Counted from the first letter of the stretch, positions 29,753 to 43,514 are shown. The stretch is 64,000 bases of DNA from Larix kaempferi (GCA_027924585.1 BSBM01000047.1:25798501-25862500); one strand, 5' to 3'. Translations and numbers: made by a program. Notes: a model not told the origin generated them from the sequence alone.

Positions 29753-32700
29753 AGGAACATTTTATAATTATTTACTCCTAATTGAGGACATGCTCCACTG
29801 CTTTCTTAATTTTTGCACAATTACAGAAACCATCTAAAAGCTTGCATTTAAAAAAATAAAATAAATTTGATTACTAAACTTATGCAATCCATATAGAAAA
29901 TCATGTATACTTCCTTGGCTCATGTGGCATGCCCAAAAATTACACTCCTTATTTCATTTTGACATTGTTATTGCAATGGGATTAAATTTTAGTTGTACTG
30001 TCTGAGATCATGTGTCCACATTCAAGCATTTTCCAACTTGGTGGTGCCACAACTCTTCAACATTTTGGCTGAGCTTGGGGACAATATTGTTTTCCTATTG
30101 AAGGAAGCATTATCATGCCAATACTTGTCACTATCTGCCTTGAGATAATGTTAACGTCTAACTGCATCCTTACTTAACTGCATCCTTAAGATGACAATAA
30201 ATGGTTTCTTTTGTTTATGTACTTCTGGTATGTTGGGCAGAAGCCTTCCATGTGGTCATCTCTATTTATAACACCAAACATAACACTATTATTGTTGTAA
30301 CTTCTCTGTCGAACCCATCAAATTTTGTTTATCCTCCGTGTTGGTAGAATCTTAAGTTTCTCAATTTTCTTTTCTGTATTCTATTTAAGAACTGTGAGGT
30401 TTAGAAAAAAATGCCAATTGAAATGTTCACTTTGCAAGTTCTATTGTATAGCATGATGGTTAATGAAGTGAAATATGCGGTTACTGTAATTCCCATTTTG
30501 TGAAATATGCACTTAGTGTAATTCCCATTTGGTCTCCCATAAAAGCTTTTCATGAATATCTTTAGGAAGAATAACAACTATATAATTTTGAAAAATGATA
30601 AATTTGGCAAGCCACTTACTAATTAGTAATAAATTTGCCCACAGGCATGTGGTATAGTGGCAACTTGCAAGTGACCAAACTAGTATTAACACTGGAATGT
30701 GGGGCCATTGGGTGGGTGAGGGAATAGGACAACTGTAAGCAGCATGCCCTCCCACATTTTTTATTTTATTTTTAGCAATGCATTGGTATTTCATATTGCA
30801 TAGGATTTTATCAATAAGACTAGAATACATTATATTTCATTGTCTTCTTGATGTGTGATAAGCATATGACATTATTGCCTTATTTTCATGGTGAGATTGC
30901 TTTGACTGCAAGATTCAATTTCTTCTCAAAATAAGTAAAATATGATACTCATGGCTAGGTGTTAGATTCAATAAACAAAGATCTATTATATCTTTTTCTA
31001 CAAAACTTCAGATACCCTGGAAAGAGATCAGTCCACACTGAGCAGATGAGTGATTATGTCAATGCTTGGCTATAAAACCCAGTCCTTGTTGGAATCAACC
31101 CGCAATGGCCATTGATATATCTGAGAGAAGTTGAACTGATATATTATATAACATTTAAGGGGTCGTTATCCTATGGTTCATTTCTGCTGGATGCAAAAAT
31201 ATTTTTAGAATTATATTGTCAATTCAATTCTGCAATTTACATAACACCATTTGAATTTAATTTGTCACAATTATTACTATAATTTATTTGAATTGCCAAA
31301 TTAGAAATGGGATCATAAAAAATCTCTCCATTTTGGAAACTTTTCCACATAAATTTGGAATCCATTTAGCCTTCTTTCTCTTTCTCAACTTGTACTTCAT
31401 TTGCTAGTTATAATAGTCATTCTTTTAATTAAAGGTTCAAACACTTTATGCATTCCATCAAGTTTTCAAGTCCTAAATCATATTTGAAGGTCAGTATTAC
31501 TTGCTTTGTTCTGTTTATACAAAGGACCTTAAGTCTTGACGAGATGTGAAATAGGAAAGGAAATAATTTTTAATGTTATGAAAGACGTGAGTTTATTAAG
31601 GGAGCTCCCAACTTTTAGCATGATTGCATATGCTTGAATTTTCAGTGTAATGTTAAAACGATTTTGCTATTGCCATTTTTATCACCTAATCTGTCAATCA
31701 CTCAGTTCTGTTGATCATATTTAAGTCGAATCATTACCACGTATACCACTTAGGGCAAGACAATTTTGATATGAAATTGAATGGACAACAGTTGCTGCTC
31801 TATAGTTCGTAAGATTAAGACAATTTTGATATGCAACTGAATCGACAATAGTTGTTTCTGTATAGGTCTTAAGATTACAGGTTTCTCAAGACTATAACAT
31901 AGACATCATGCTAAACAAATTTTTGGTGAGAAAATTACTGATATTCCCTAACTCCAGAATGCTCTTTGTTTCCTATACATGGTTGTGGTGGAATTTGAGA
32001 CTTGCTGTAAATGTAGTTTGGAGTTTTGGTTGTAATATTATGCTACAACACTATGAAGTTGGATTTTCATCGTGATGTCCACTCCAAAACAAATATGTGT
32101 TCAATATTAGGTTTTCGATCAAAACATAAAACTTATTACGTTGATTCTTTTTGGTATGCAAATCTACTATTTAATAGATTAGTCGGACTATCCTGTGTTG
32201 ATTTCATTTAGCCGGTAACTGCACTATTTTTGGTTGTTATCGTATCTTCGCTCTGGCTTATCTTTGACTAAAATTTGTTAGTGACTAATATCTTCTCCTA
32301 ATCACTAATATTTCTTGTCAGAATTTCTGCTACTTTATCATATAGTGCTATTTTCCTAAATACATCTAAGTTAGGGCATTTTCTACTTTCAATTGTTGTT
32401 GCATTGTGTGTCTCCTTTGCTATTTTCATACTTGTCAAGGACATTGCATTGTCAAGGACATTGCAGCTTGCGACTCTTGTTATAATAATAATCCCAGAAT
32501 ACTGAAAATTAACCGAATACAAAGTGGAAAACTATTTAATCTCATCATTCTAAGAAAATAACACTTACCATATTTTGAAAAATTACAAATATAACCAAAT
32601 TTACATCTACTGCCGAAATCAGTCGAAAGATTTCACGTTCTTTGCCTGCCATTATCCACTCATTTGTGTAGATTTCACAGTCCCTTCAGCTGCGTTTTAG

Positions 32701-33900
32701 CAGTAATAAACCAATATTTTCCGTGAGTGAACAATTTTAACTCTATTTTATGGCCCATGCCCCAAGACCAACATTTTACATTTTGATATTTTAGTAGTCC
32801 CTTATTATGAAAATCCCTCCTACGTTTGGAATCTGAAATATTGTGTCGCAGTTCCATGAAACGTTGTCATTCATTAATCATTCGCGTTTGTTCCCGACAT
32901 GTACACTCGGTTTGGGTCTCCATCAGGTCTTGGGGCACTTGGATCCATCAACACCAGCTACCCATACCCAAGGATGAGGTAACCCACCACCATTCTTATA
33001 CTTCTCAATACTACTACCAACAAAGCAGTAATAATGTAGTTTCCACATATAACCATGAAATATATGATTTACATTTAAAAAAATGAATTAATGGTTTTCA
33101 TGTGATCCCTCTCAACACATTACATATCCGAAGTTAAGATAGATCCATGATAATATAACCTAAATTTGAGTAAATTTGAGTATATTAAACATGTAGACAC
33201 ATGGCAGAAAGCACTTTTTTTCCAAATATTTGCTTCAATGTTTAAGGATTTTGTATTAATACTTTGGATATGCAAGTCTTGCAAAACTTTTCCCTTCCAT
33301 GTTATTTGAAGTTGCACAAGTTCCCTCCTTGGACACAACATTCGAGATCAATCTTGTTCTATTCTCTTTTGGGTGTAAGGTTATACTATATGATATTTGG
33401 GAGATGTGATAATCAATTTTCATGTAGTGACTTATTGGTAAATGAAAAAAACACAATTATTTTGGTCGTGGAGTAACAATTAAAATTATGAATTATGGTC
33501 AAGAGTTTTGGAGAAATAAATTAATGATTTAAGAAGGTTTATAGGAGGAGTGAAACTTTACCTCGTATAAACCATGAATGGGCTATATGATAAGAGTTAG
33601 TTATGACTATCTTCAATACTATTAACAATTGAATTATGTTAGGTTTTTCCACCTTGATAAAAAGAAAAAGAAAAAACCCAAATTAAAACCTTTATCAAAA
33701 GCCAATTCTTCTCCCCCATAGGGTGTTCACTAAATATTATAGCACCCAAATTCATACTTGGGGATTTAATACTCTAAAGAATGGAAGCAATATATTTACT
33801 ATTATATAATGGTTCAAAGGTATTTTTGATATATTAAAATCATATATATATTACATGGGTTTATTGCACCGCTCTACAACTCAGTATGGGGGAGATGTTG
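29753..33900. other. 4 kb without a recognisable gene
   Basis: AT-rich DNA with scattered ORFs below 105 codons on both strands, none with a motif I know. A short direct repeat occurs at about 31760-31880 (GACAATTTTGATATG blocks). Nothing resembling LTR ends or RT motifs was seen. Confidence 0.5.
30641..30770 (+). repeat. possible tRNA-derived SINE
   Basis: GGCATGTGGTATAGTGGCAA resembles a polymerase III box A of tRNA type. About 35 bases later TATTAACACTGG is at best a poor box B. A GGGTGGGTGAGGG block follows and the segment ends in a T-run (CATTTTTTATTTT). No flanking duplication was found, so this stays weak. Confidence 0.25.
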
Positions 33901-33919
33901 TTAGTTGAGTGTTTGTCAA

Positions 33920-34430
33920 GTTTGTAGAGTAACAAAATAATACAAAGTAAACAAAAAAAGAATAATACAAAGTAAAAAGTAATAAATATTATGTCGCCAT
34001 AAACAAAAAAGAATAATACAAAGTAAAAAGTAAATATAAGACTTAAACTAGAGACTTTAGAGCTTAGGATTAAGTGGTAAATATTATGTTGGCCATAAAC
34101 AAAAAAGAATAATACAAAGTAAAAGGTAAATATGAGACTTAAACTAGAGACTTTACTTTTTACTTTTAATACAAAATAAAAAGTAAATATGAGACTTAAA
34201 CTAGAGACTTTACCTTTTACTTTTAATACAAAGTAAAAGTAAATATGAGACTTTAGTGTGTTTGTTTAGTAACAAAATAATACAAAGTAAATAAAAAATA
34301 ATAATACAAAGTAAAAAGTAATAAATATTATGTCGGCCATAAACAAAAAAGAATAATACAAAGTAAAAAGTAAATATGAGACTTAAACTAGAGACTTTAG
34401 AGCTTAGGATTAGGTGGCTCAAGTATTGCA
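33920..34430. repeat. AT-rich multi-copy direct repeat array
   Basis: The block AAGAATAATACAAAGTAAAA followed by AAATATGAGACTTAAACTAG and AGACTTTA(GAGCTTAGGATTA) returns five to six times, with TAAATATTATGTCGGCCATA in three of them. Some copies are truncated, giving nested periods of about 60-130 bp. Inverted short pieces (ACTTTTTACTTTTAATACAA) occur inside. Confidence 0.8.
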
Positions 34431-34838
34431 CTGAAGGAGCTATTCAAGGAGAGGTTTGCACCTCGAGAGATTTATGATCCCTCTCGGCACTTGATAGAGC
34501 CTAGGATTTGGATCTAGGATGGTAATTATGTATGTGGGGATTGAGTACAGTATTGTGGGGTTTGAATAGGTACTATATATTTGATTTGATGTGAATCAAA
34601 ATGTGTGAAGTCAAATTAGTGTTTGAATAAGTATGATCTATGTGTTAAGGTGGTGTGAATCCGATTGTGTTTGGATTCAAAGTTATGTTTGAATATGTAT
34701 GATTTGTGAGTGAATGTGTTGTGTAATTGATTGGAAGGAATTTGTATAAAGTTTTCATGTGTTCAGGGGGTTGTTCTCCATCTTATAATATTTTTCTCTC
34801 TCTAAGATTTCATATTTCACTTTGCAATATTTATAGGA

Positions 34839-35090
34839 GTTATAAGAGGTGTGCCATGCCACCATAGAAAGGGTACACATAAAAGGGGAATTAAAAATGC
34901 CATGAAAAAAATGGATACCTAGGATATTTAGTGAAACAAAGGTTTTCTTAATTGAAAATGTGTATTGGGAGGGGGGTTCAACAAAATGTTTTTTTAAGAC
35001 ATTTCTTAATATCTAGAGAAATTAAGTGTATTCTTTAATATCCCAATAACACATGTACTATGCCATAGGTTCATAGAGTGAACCCCCAAG
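34839..35090 (-). mobile_element. diverged relative of the right end of the hAT-like element at 51150-52178
   Basis: The order of words matches the right quarter of the hAT-like element: TATAAGAGG, AGGATATTTAGTGAAA(C), ATTGGGAGGGGGGTT, AATATCTAGAGAAATTAAGT, TATGCCATAGGTTCA, ending GAGTGAACCCCCAAG against GAGTGAAGCCCCCGTG. The left end and any target duplication were not found. Confidence 0.5.
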
Positions 35091-35222
35091 ATATCTCCAT
35101 CCCCCAAGCTAGATCAATTATAGGTTTCCATTGAGACCATAGAGGAACTCCCCACTCATATAATCCCTAAACATATCTTATTCATTAACCATGAATAAAT
35201 AACATTTAATCATTTAATTAAA

Positions 35223-38200
35223 TTATGATGTTTTATTCCAATTTTTTTACCAACTATTAATGGGCATGCACACAAAGTTGGTGGACCTTTTAGGTGCAAC
35301 CAAAGTTCTACAAAACCCACTCACATTATAGAAAACCATAATGCTCTCACATTTATAAGAACTAGGCTCGACAACTCCGAACCTAGCCACCTAAGCTTGG
35401 AAACCATATTGTGCACACTATGTGTTATAAAATGTGTGTGTGATGTATTACAAATCATGAAAACGATTTGTAACACACCGCACATGTATTTCATTACACA
35501 TTGTGCATGCGATATCATGATATAAAAATTCCCTTGGTCCCACCACAACCTTATTTCTATCAATATCTGTTAGAAAATCATGTTCTACAGGTTTCTATTG
35601 GCTGGAAAATGATTGTAAGTTTTTTGTCTTATTGGTTTATTATTGATAGGAAACCCAAACCAAGATACTAGCGTCAATTATTGTGACAATGGGAGACATA
35701 CGTAATAGAATAAGAAGATCGGGAAGAAAAAAGAAGCCTCTTGAGATCATCCAAGAAATTAGAGAAAAAGCAAGAGAAGACATTATGAATCAGAGGCATG
35801 CTTCAATTCCAAGCACATCAAATGATACAAGTATTTTTACCAATTTACAATAGGATAAGCATAAACATTCAATAGACGAGCCCTCATTTTCAAGAACAAT
35901 GGATGAACAAGCCTCTCATGGCCCTAATCAAGAAGTAAAGTGTAGGTGTTCATCAGGAGATGTTGTAATTCCGACATCAAGCAAGTTCCAAACAAATATA
36001 CCACCATTTGAAGATGAATTGGATGAGTAGAAAACATAGGAATGTTTGGCCTATACTGGTTATGAAAATCATGGAATTTTAGATTTAAATCATGAAGAGA
36101 ATTTTGATGAAGAACAAGTAAATTTTGTGTAGACCACCCATGACGTTCGACCTACTATTGAATGAGTAAATGTTTTTTATACCACCCATGACTCCATCAG
36201 GATGTCTGGTCTCCTACATCTAGCTACCAACAAAGGGATGGACAACCAAAAGCTCTTGTTGAATAGTCACGGCTTATTAGTGAAGTGTTCCATGCTACAA
36301 ATGCTACTCCATCACCTCAACTGACCTAAGTGTGTCAAAGAGCTCCAAAACGTATCCAGGTGGGTGAAAGAGTCATTAGTTCTCTTAGAGGTGATTTATC
36401 TAAACATACTATTTCTTATCAGACTCGAAAAATAATTAATAATTACTTTGATTTAAAATACTATGCTGACAAATGTAGGTTATTTTTATTTTTGTTAAAA
36501 TCTAGGTCTTTTATTGTTGTTAGAAAACAATTAGGCACAAAGGTAATAAATAATTCTAGCCCAAGAAATCATATTGTTGAAAGTCCAGTAGATGCTTTTA
36601 TCATAATTTGTTGGTTGTGGAGCATAATTATCTTCCTAATTGAAAGTGGGGGAGTTCTTGTTGGTCTTGTTTAAACTGTGTTTGGATTCTATCCTCAAAG
36701 TGGGGGATCTCTCCCCTCCCCCCAAATACGGGGGTTTTGAGGCGTATCCCACGAAGATTTATTTTAGAAAAATACCTTGTAAAATATTGTAATTTCGTAG
36801 TAAATATGGACTGTTCAACCTTAGGTCACAAAATTTGATGGTATAAGTTATGTTAGGTTTTTTTTACCTAGAAGGTCACCATATTTTATTTATGAGGGAA
36901 TTGTATTGTGGTTGTGTATTGTGAAAGATCATTGTGACTGAGTGAGAGAGATTGTGAGAGAGTGAAGAGGATGTTGCATTGGATGTGCTGTGGGCTGTAT
37001 CCCTTCATTTTGATGGAAATGAATGGTTGTTTCTCCATGGATGTATCCCATATGGGGTAAACCATGTATATTGGTGTCTCTCTTGTATTGTTCTCTTATA
37101 TGTTTTATTTCCACATTTGTTTTATTTTTATTGCCATGCAATCTTGTTTTCTAATGCAATTGGTAAGAAAAGTCATTCCAAATATCATAATGTAGTTCAT
37201 CGTGTATTGTTACAAGCAATTGTAGATGAGAACACAAGAAATATTCATTTGTTGAAGCCTACATCCAAACTTGTTAAGTTCAATGTCAAGACACTATGTA
37301 ATTATTGTATTAGAAGAGAACATCTTGACATAATTATCCAAATAGATTTTTGGGCCTTCATCAGCAGGTTTCCATGTTTCAACATGAAACTAATCGATGT
37401 AGTTTAGAGAGTAGTGCAGAGTTTTTGGAATGATAACACCAGACCTTTTTCAAACCATAAGGATGTAATAAAAACAAGAAGGGATTCTAGGGACTGTGAA
37501 CCACACATTAAACTTCTTGAAAAAAATGCAAACAAAACTATATGATAGATTAAATAATGAACACAAGGAATTGAACTTGGGCCAAAGATATTTTGAGAAA
37601 CGCAAGCCTTGCTATGTTTGAAAAAACACACTTTGCAACACCTTTTGTTGTAGATACCATGTATAATATGATTATTATTATGACACATTTGTATATATTC
37701 ATCGTGCTTTTCATACTAAAAATGTGCATTATTGCATACTGTCAATGCCATCAAATTCATCAAGAGTCTTAATTCATATCATCATGTGTAGTAAGGTAGA
37801 GGGGAAAACATATTATGCAAAAACTCATTTAGATGGGACTTGCTCCATGTGTTGTGGAATGAATTTATTGAGCCAGTGAATTCATTAGAGTGAAGATCAC
37901 AATTTTGGGAAAATGATGATAGACATGAAAAGCTTCAAATACATCACTTATGACACATGCCTTGGAAAATACAGAAAAAGATATAGTTGGTGACATCCCA
38001 GATGAGTAACGGTCTCTAAATTTTAATTTCATTTTTTAGTCAAACTTTATGTATAAACATAACTATTGCTGAGATAATTTTTTCCACCACAAGTCAACCA
38101 TTTCATCAAGAATTTTTTTGAAAAGATGCAACAATATGTTCATCATGTCCATTTGTCTTGATGGTAGGATGAGAATTTTAGAATTTGCAAATATACATTT

Positions 38201-39150
38201 CCCTCAGTACTATATTAATGGTTGATTTTGTTGAGAAATACACCTTCCAACCTCAAATGAAATTAAAATCCAATATTACTATTCTGAGCAAGTTTCCTTG
38301 ATGGTCCACATCACATATAGGCATGGTATTAATAGTAGTGAAGAGAAACAAGAAATATTGAAGGAATATCAATTCTACATAAGTAATGATAGGTGTCATG
38401 AATTCCATTATGTACACTATTGATTCCATGTGTTCTATGATCAATTGAAGAGATAAATATAAAAATGGAACAACATTGGATTAGGTCTGATAGATGTGCT
38501 AGTTAGTTCAAAGATGCTCGCATATTTCAATGGTTGTGTTCATTGCACAAAAAATACATAGTGTCACATAAAAGAAACTATTTTGATACTAGACATGGTA
38601 AAGAAGAGCAAGATGGAGTTGGAGCTTGTGTAAATATATTCCTACGTAGGGAGGAATTGAAATCATTTACAAATTCTCCTATTCAAGATGCTAAGTCTAT
38701 AGTCATGTGGTGCATGTAAGTAATGGGAGAAGGGTCAAGAGTGCGAGTGGAATCAATAAGGAAAAGAGATGTGCAAATATTTTTTTGGGAGGTGGTTGAG
38801 GTTGATCATTCACATATGTGGGAATGCAAGGTATGTCTAGGAATTGTGGTTTTCATTCAGTTCGAAGCTTTGACAATCCCATATTTGAAATATAGACTAG
38901 GAAAATTTCTTACTTATGCCCCCCATACAACATTGGTGATTGGGATGCATGTGAATCATCGGATTGGATTGATGCATGGGATCAATTTCACTTTCACTTG
39001 ATCAACATGCAATTGTTTAATTGACCCCATGAGAGGTAGACTAATCATCTATTTCTCCATATTTTGATCATGTCTCAAATCTTGTACAAACTGGTATGGT
39101 ACAACCTTATCTTAAATATGGAATGTTAAGATCATATATACATATTTCCA
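35223..39150 (+). mobile_element. 3.93 kb direct repeat, copy 1: decayed transposon-like unit
   Basis: Nearly the whole of 35223-39150 is repeated at 39581-43514. By sampling, about 5% of bases differ. It contains an N-terminal-like frame at 35691 (MGDIRNRIRRSGRKKKP) broken by stops, a block at 36330-36674 (QRAPKRIQVGERVISSLRGD), a weak Cys pair block near 37280, and a conserved C-terminal-like block at 38500-38840 (FQWLCSLHKKY, NYFDTRHGK, DAKSIVMWCM, FFWEVVEV). The His-Gly-Lys plus Asp-Gly-x-Gly wording resembles a motif I recall from uncharacterised transposase-like proteins of plants and animals; I cannot name the superfamily. Every frame has stops. Confidence 0.6.
35409..35512. repeat. 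long imperfect hairpin, copy 1
   Basis: Arms of about 48 bases: TTGTGCACACTATGTG ... TTACAAATCATG against ATTTGTAACACACCGCACAT ... CATTGTGCATGC. The loop is about four bases (centre near 35461). Partner of 39766-39870. Confidence 0.75.
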
Positions 39151-39580
39151 AGAAAATCACTGAGCTCAAGAAAATCACTTGTGGCTATCCAAAATGAGAT
39201 GAATCCCACTCCTGTGATGGGATATGTGGCATGATCAACAATCTCCACCTATATCCCTTCATGTTACTCATGAAGTCTAATGAAGGAAATTTTGAAAAAT
39301 TTCATATGATTGGATGCAACATTATCCACATACCATGGGACTCCAAGCATAGTGTTAGATAAAAGGTTTGATGCTAGTAGAGTCTTCTACATTTGAAACA
39401 AATTTCTTATGCAATTATTGTTTTCACTTACACTGCTTATTCTAAAGAAAAAGAGAGGCATAGTGGCCATTATTCTAGAAATTCAAGAGCCCAATGTTTC
39501 TCATGTCCTTATTACCCTAATTTAAAAAACCTAAAAATTATTTTCCTATTGTTTATGATCCTTCGTAATTTTCGAATTGT
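39151..39580. other. 430-bp spacer between the two direct copies
   Basis: Not repeated elsewhere that I can see. No gene. A short GAAAATCACT word occurs twice at its left end. Confidence 0.5.
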
Positions 39581-42500
39581 TTATGATGTTTTATTCCAAT
39601 TTTTTTACCAACTATTAATGGGAATGCACACAAAGTTGGTGGACCTTTTAGGTGCAACCAAAGTTCTACAAAACCCACTCACGTTATAGAAAACCATAAT
39701 GTGCTCACATTTATAAGAACTAGCCTCGACAACTCCGAACCTGGCCACCTAAGCCTGGAAACCATATTGTGCACACGATGTGATATAAAATGTGTGCGTG
39801 ATGTATTACAAATCATGAACATGATTTGTAACACACCGCACATGTATTTCATTACACATCGTGCACGCGATATCATGATATAAAAATTCCCTTGGTCCCA
39901 CCACAACCTTATTTCTATCAATATCTGTTAGAAAATTATGTTCTACAGGTTTCTATTGGGTGGAAAATGATTGTAAGTTTTTTGTCTTATTGGTTTATGA
40001 TTGATAGGAAACCCAAACCAAGATAATAGCGTCAATTATTGTGACAATGGGAGACATACGTAATAGAATAAGAAGATTAGGAAGAAAAAAGAAGCCTCCT
40101 GAGATAATCCAAGAAATTAGAAAAAAAGCAAGGGAAGACATTATGAATCAGAGGCATGCTTCAATTCCAAGCACATCAAATGATACAAGTATTTTTACCA
40201 ATTTACAATAGGATAAGCATAAACATTCAATAGACGAGCCCTCATTTTCAAGAACAATGGATGAACAAGCCTCCCATGGCCCTAGTCAAGAAGTAAAGTG
40301 TAGGTGTTTATCAGGAGATGTTGTAATTCCAACATCAAGCAAGTTCCAAACAAATATACCACCATTTGAAGATGATTTGGATGAGGAGAAAACATAGGAA
40401 TGTTTGGCCTATACTGGTTATGAAAATCATGGAATTTTAGATTTAAATCATGAAGAGAATTTTGATGAAGAACAAGTAAATTTTGTGTAGACCACCCATG
40501 ATGTTCGACCTGCTGTTGAATGAGTACATTGTTTTTAGAACACCCATGACTCCATCAGGATGTCTATCCTCCTACATCTAGCTACCAACAAAGGGATGGA
40601 CAACCAAAAGCTCTTGTTGAATAGTCATCACTTACTAGTGAAGTGTTCCATGCTACAAATGATACTCCAACACCTCAACTCACCCAAGTGTGTCAAAGAG
40701 CTCCAAAACATATCCAGGTGGATGAAAGAGTCATTAGTTCTCTTAAAGGTGATTTATCTAAACATACTATTTCTTATCAAACTCGAAAAATAATTAATAA
40801 TTACTTTGATTTAAAATATGATGCTGACAAATGTAGGTTATTTTTATTTTTGTTAAAATCTAGGTCTTTTATGGTTGTTAGAAAACAATTAGGCACAAAG
40901 ATAATAAATAATTCTGGCCCAGGAAATCATATTGTCGAAAGTCAAGTAGATGCTTTTAGCATAATTTGTTGGTTGTGGAACATAATTATCTGCCTAATTG
41001 AAAGTGGGGGAGCTCTTGTTGGTCTTGTTTAAATCGTGTTTGGATTCTATCCTCAAAGTGGGGGATCTCTCCCCTCCCCCCAAATAAGGGGGTTTGAGGC
41101 GGATCCCCCAAAGATTTATTTTAGAAAAATACCTTTTAAAATATTGTAATTTCGTAGTAAATATGGACCATTCAACATTAGGTCACAAAATTTGATGGTA
41201 TAAGTTATGTTAGGTTTTTTTTACCTAGAAGGTAACCCTCTATTATTTATGAGGGAATTGTATGGTGGTTGTGTATTGTGAAATATCATTGTGACTGAGT
41301 GAGAGAGAATGTGAGAGAGTGAAGAGGAGGTTGCATCAGATGTGCTGTGGGCTGTATCCCTTCATTTTGATGGAAATGAATGGTTGTTTCTCCATGGATG
41401 TATCCCATATGGGGTAAACCATGTATGATTGGTGTCTCTCTTGTATTGTTCTCTTATATGTTTTATTTCCACATTTGTTTTATTTTTATTGCCATGCGAT
41501 CTTGTTTTCTAACGCAATTGGTAAGAAAAGTCATTCCAAATATCATAATGTAGTTCACCGTGTCTTGTTACAAGCAATTGCAATAAGAACACAAGAAATA
41601 TTCATTTGTTAAAGCCTACATCCAAACTTGTTAATTTCAATGTCAAGCCACTATGTTATTATTGTATTAGAAGAGAACATCTTGACATAATTGGCCACAT
41701 ATATTTTTGGGCCTTCATTAGCAGGTTTCCATGTTTCAACATGAAACTAATCGATGTAGTTTAGGGACTAGTGCAGAGTTTTTGGAATGATAACACCAGG
41801 CCTTCTTCAAACCATAAGGATGTAATAAAAACGAGAAGGGGTTCTAGGGACTGTGAACCACACATTAAACATCTTCTTGACAAAACACAAACAAAACTAT
41901 ATGATAGATTAAATAATGAACACAAGGAATTGAACTTGGGCCAGAGATATTTTGAGAAATGCAAGCCTTGCTATGTTTGAAAAAACACACTTTGCAACAC
42001 CTTTTTGTTGTAGATACCATGTATAATATGATTATTATTATGACACATTTGTATATATTCATCATGCTTTTCATACTAAAAATGTGGATTATTGCATACT
42101 GTCAATGCCATCAAATTCATCAAGAGACTTCATTCATATCATCATGTGTAGTAAGGTAGAGGGGAAAACATATTATGCAAAAACTCATTTAGATGGGACT
42201 TGCTCCATGTGTTGTGGAATGACTTTATTGGGCGAGTGAATTCACGAGAGTGAAGATCACAATTTTGGGAAAATGATGTCAGACATGAAAAGCCTCAAAT
42301 ACATCACTTATGACACATGCCTTGGAAAATACAGAAAATGATACAGTTGGTGCAGACATCCCAGATGAGTAACGGTCTCTAAATTTTAATTTCATTTTTT
42401 AGTCAAACTTTATGTATAAACATAACTATTGCTGAGATAATTTTTTCCACCACAAGTCAACCATTTCATCAAGATTTTTTTTTAAAAGACGCAACAATAT

Positions 42501-43514
42501 GTTCATCATGTCCATCTGTCTTGATGGCAGGATGAGAATTTTAGAATTTGCAGATATACATTTCCCTTAGTACTATATTAATGGTTGATTTTGTTGAGAA
42601 ATACACCTTCCCACCTCAAATGAAATTAAAATCCAATATTACCATTCTGAGCAAGTTTCCTTGATGGTCCACATCACATATAGGCATGATATTAATAGTA
42701 GTGAAGAGAAACAAGAAATATTGAAGGAATATCAATTCTACATAAGTGATGATAGGTGTCATGAATTCCATTATGTACACTATTGATTCCATGTGTTCTA
42801 TGATCAATTGAGGAGATAAATATAAAAATGGAGCAACATTGGATTGGGTTTGATAGATGTGTTAGTAAGTTCAAAGATGCTTGCATCTTTCAATGGTTGT
42901 GTTCATTGCACAAAAAATACACAGTGTCACATACATGAAACTATTTTGATACTAGACATGGTAAAGGAGAGAATGATGGAGCTAGAGCTTGTGTAAAAAT
43001 ATTCCTATGTAGGGAGCAATTGAAATCATTTACAAATTCCCCTATTCAATATGCTAAGTCTATAGTCATGTGGTGCATGTTAGTAATGGGAGAAGGGTCA
43101 AGAGTGCGAGTAGAATCAATAAGGAAAAGAGACGTGGAAATATTTTTTTGGGAGGTGGTTGAGGTTGGTCATTCACATATGTGGGAATGCAAGGTATGTC
43201 TAGGAATTGTGGTTTTCACTCAGTTCGAAGCTTTGACAATCCCATATTTGAAATATAGACTAGGAAAATTTCTTACTTATTCCCCCCATGCAACATTGGT
43301 GATTGGGATGAATGTGAATCATTGGATTGGATTGATGCATGGGAGCACGCATCACTTTCACTTGATCAACATGCAATTGTTTAATTGACCCCATGAGAGG
43401 TAGACTAATCATCTATTTCTCCATATTTTGATCATGTCTCAAATCTTGTACAAACTGGTATGGTACAACCTTATCTTAAATATGGAATGTTAAGATCATA
43501 TATACATATTTCCA
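39581..43514 (+). mobile_element. 3.93 kb direct repeat, copy 2: decayed transposon-like unit
   Basis: Second copy of 35223-39150, same orientation, 4358 bases on. It keeps some residues lost in copy 1: the C-terminal-like block reads DRCVSKFKDACIFQWLCSLH and NYFDTRHGKGENDG (42865-43000), nearer to the presumed intact motif, while other places are worse. The 43020-43388 ORF (122 codons) covers DAKSIVMWCML and FFWEVVEVGHSHMWECK. The other long ORF is 40643-41032 (QRAPKHIQVDERVISSLKGD). Function unproven; transposase-like by wording only. Confidence 0.6.
39766..39870. repeat. long imperfect hairpin, copy 2
   Basis: Better preserved than copy 1: GTGCACACGATGTGATATAA ... ATTACAAATCAT pairs with ATGATTTGTAACACACCGCA ... 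TACACATCGTGCACGC around a 4-base loop (GAAC). Arms of about 48 bases with few mismatches. Confidence 0.8.

Noticed and set aside
30641-30700. A tRNA gene (box A-like GTGGTATAGTGG)
   Set aside because: No cloverleaf or convincing box B; kept only as a weak SINE candidate.
36930-36965. GA-rich microsatellite as a regulatory GAGA element
   Set aside because: Short, imperfect, present in both decayed copies and not near a gene start.
35223-43514. The two 3.9 kb copies as LTRs of one huge element
   Set aside because: They hold coding blocks, have no TG...CA ends with primer site or polypurine tract in the 430-bp spacer, and the spacer is too short for an internal region.
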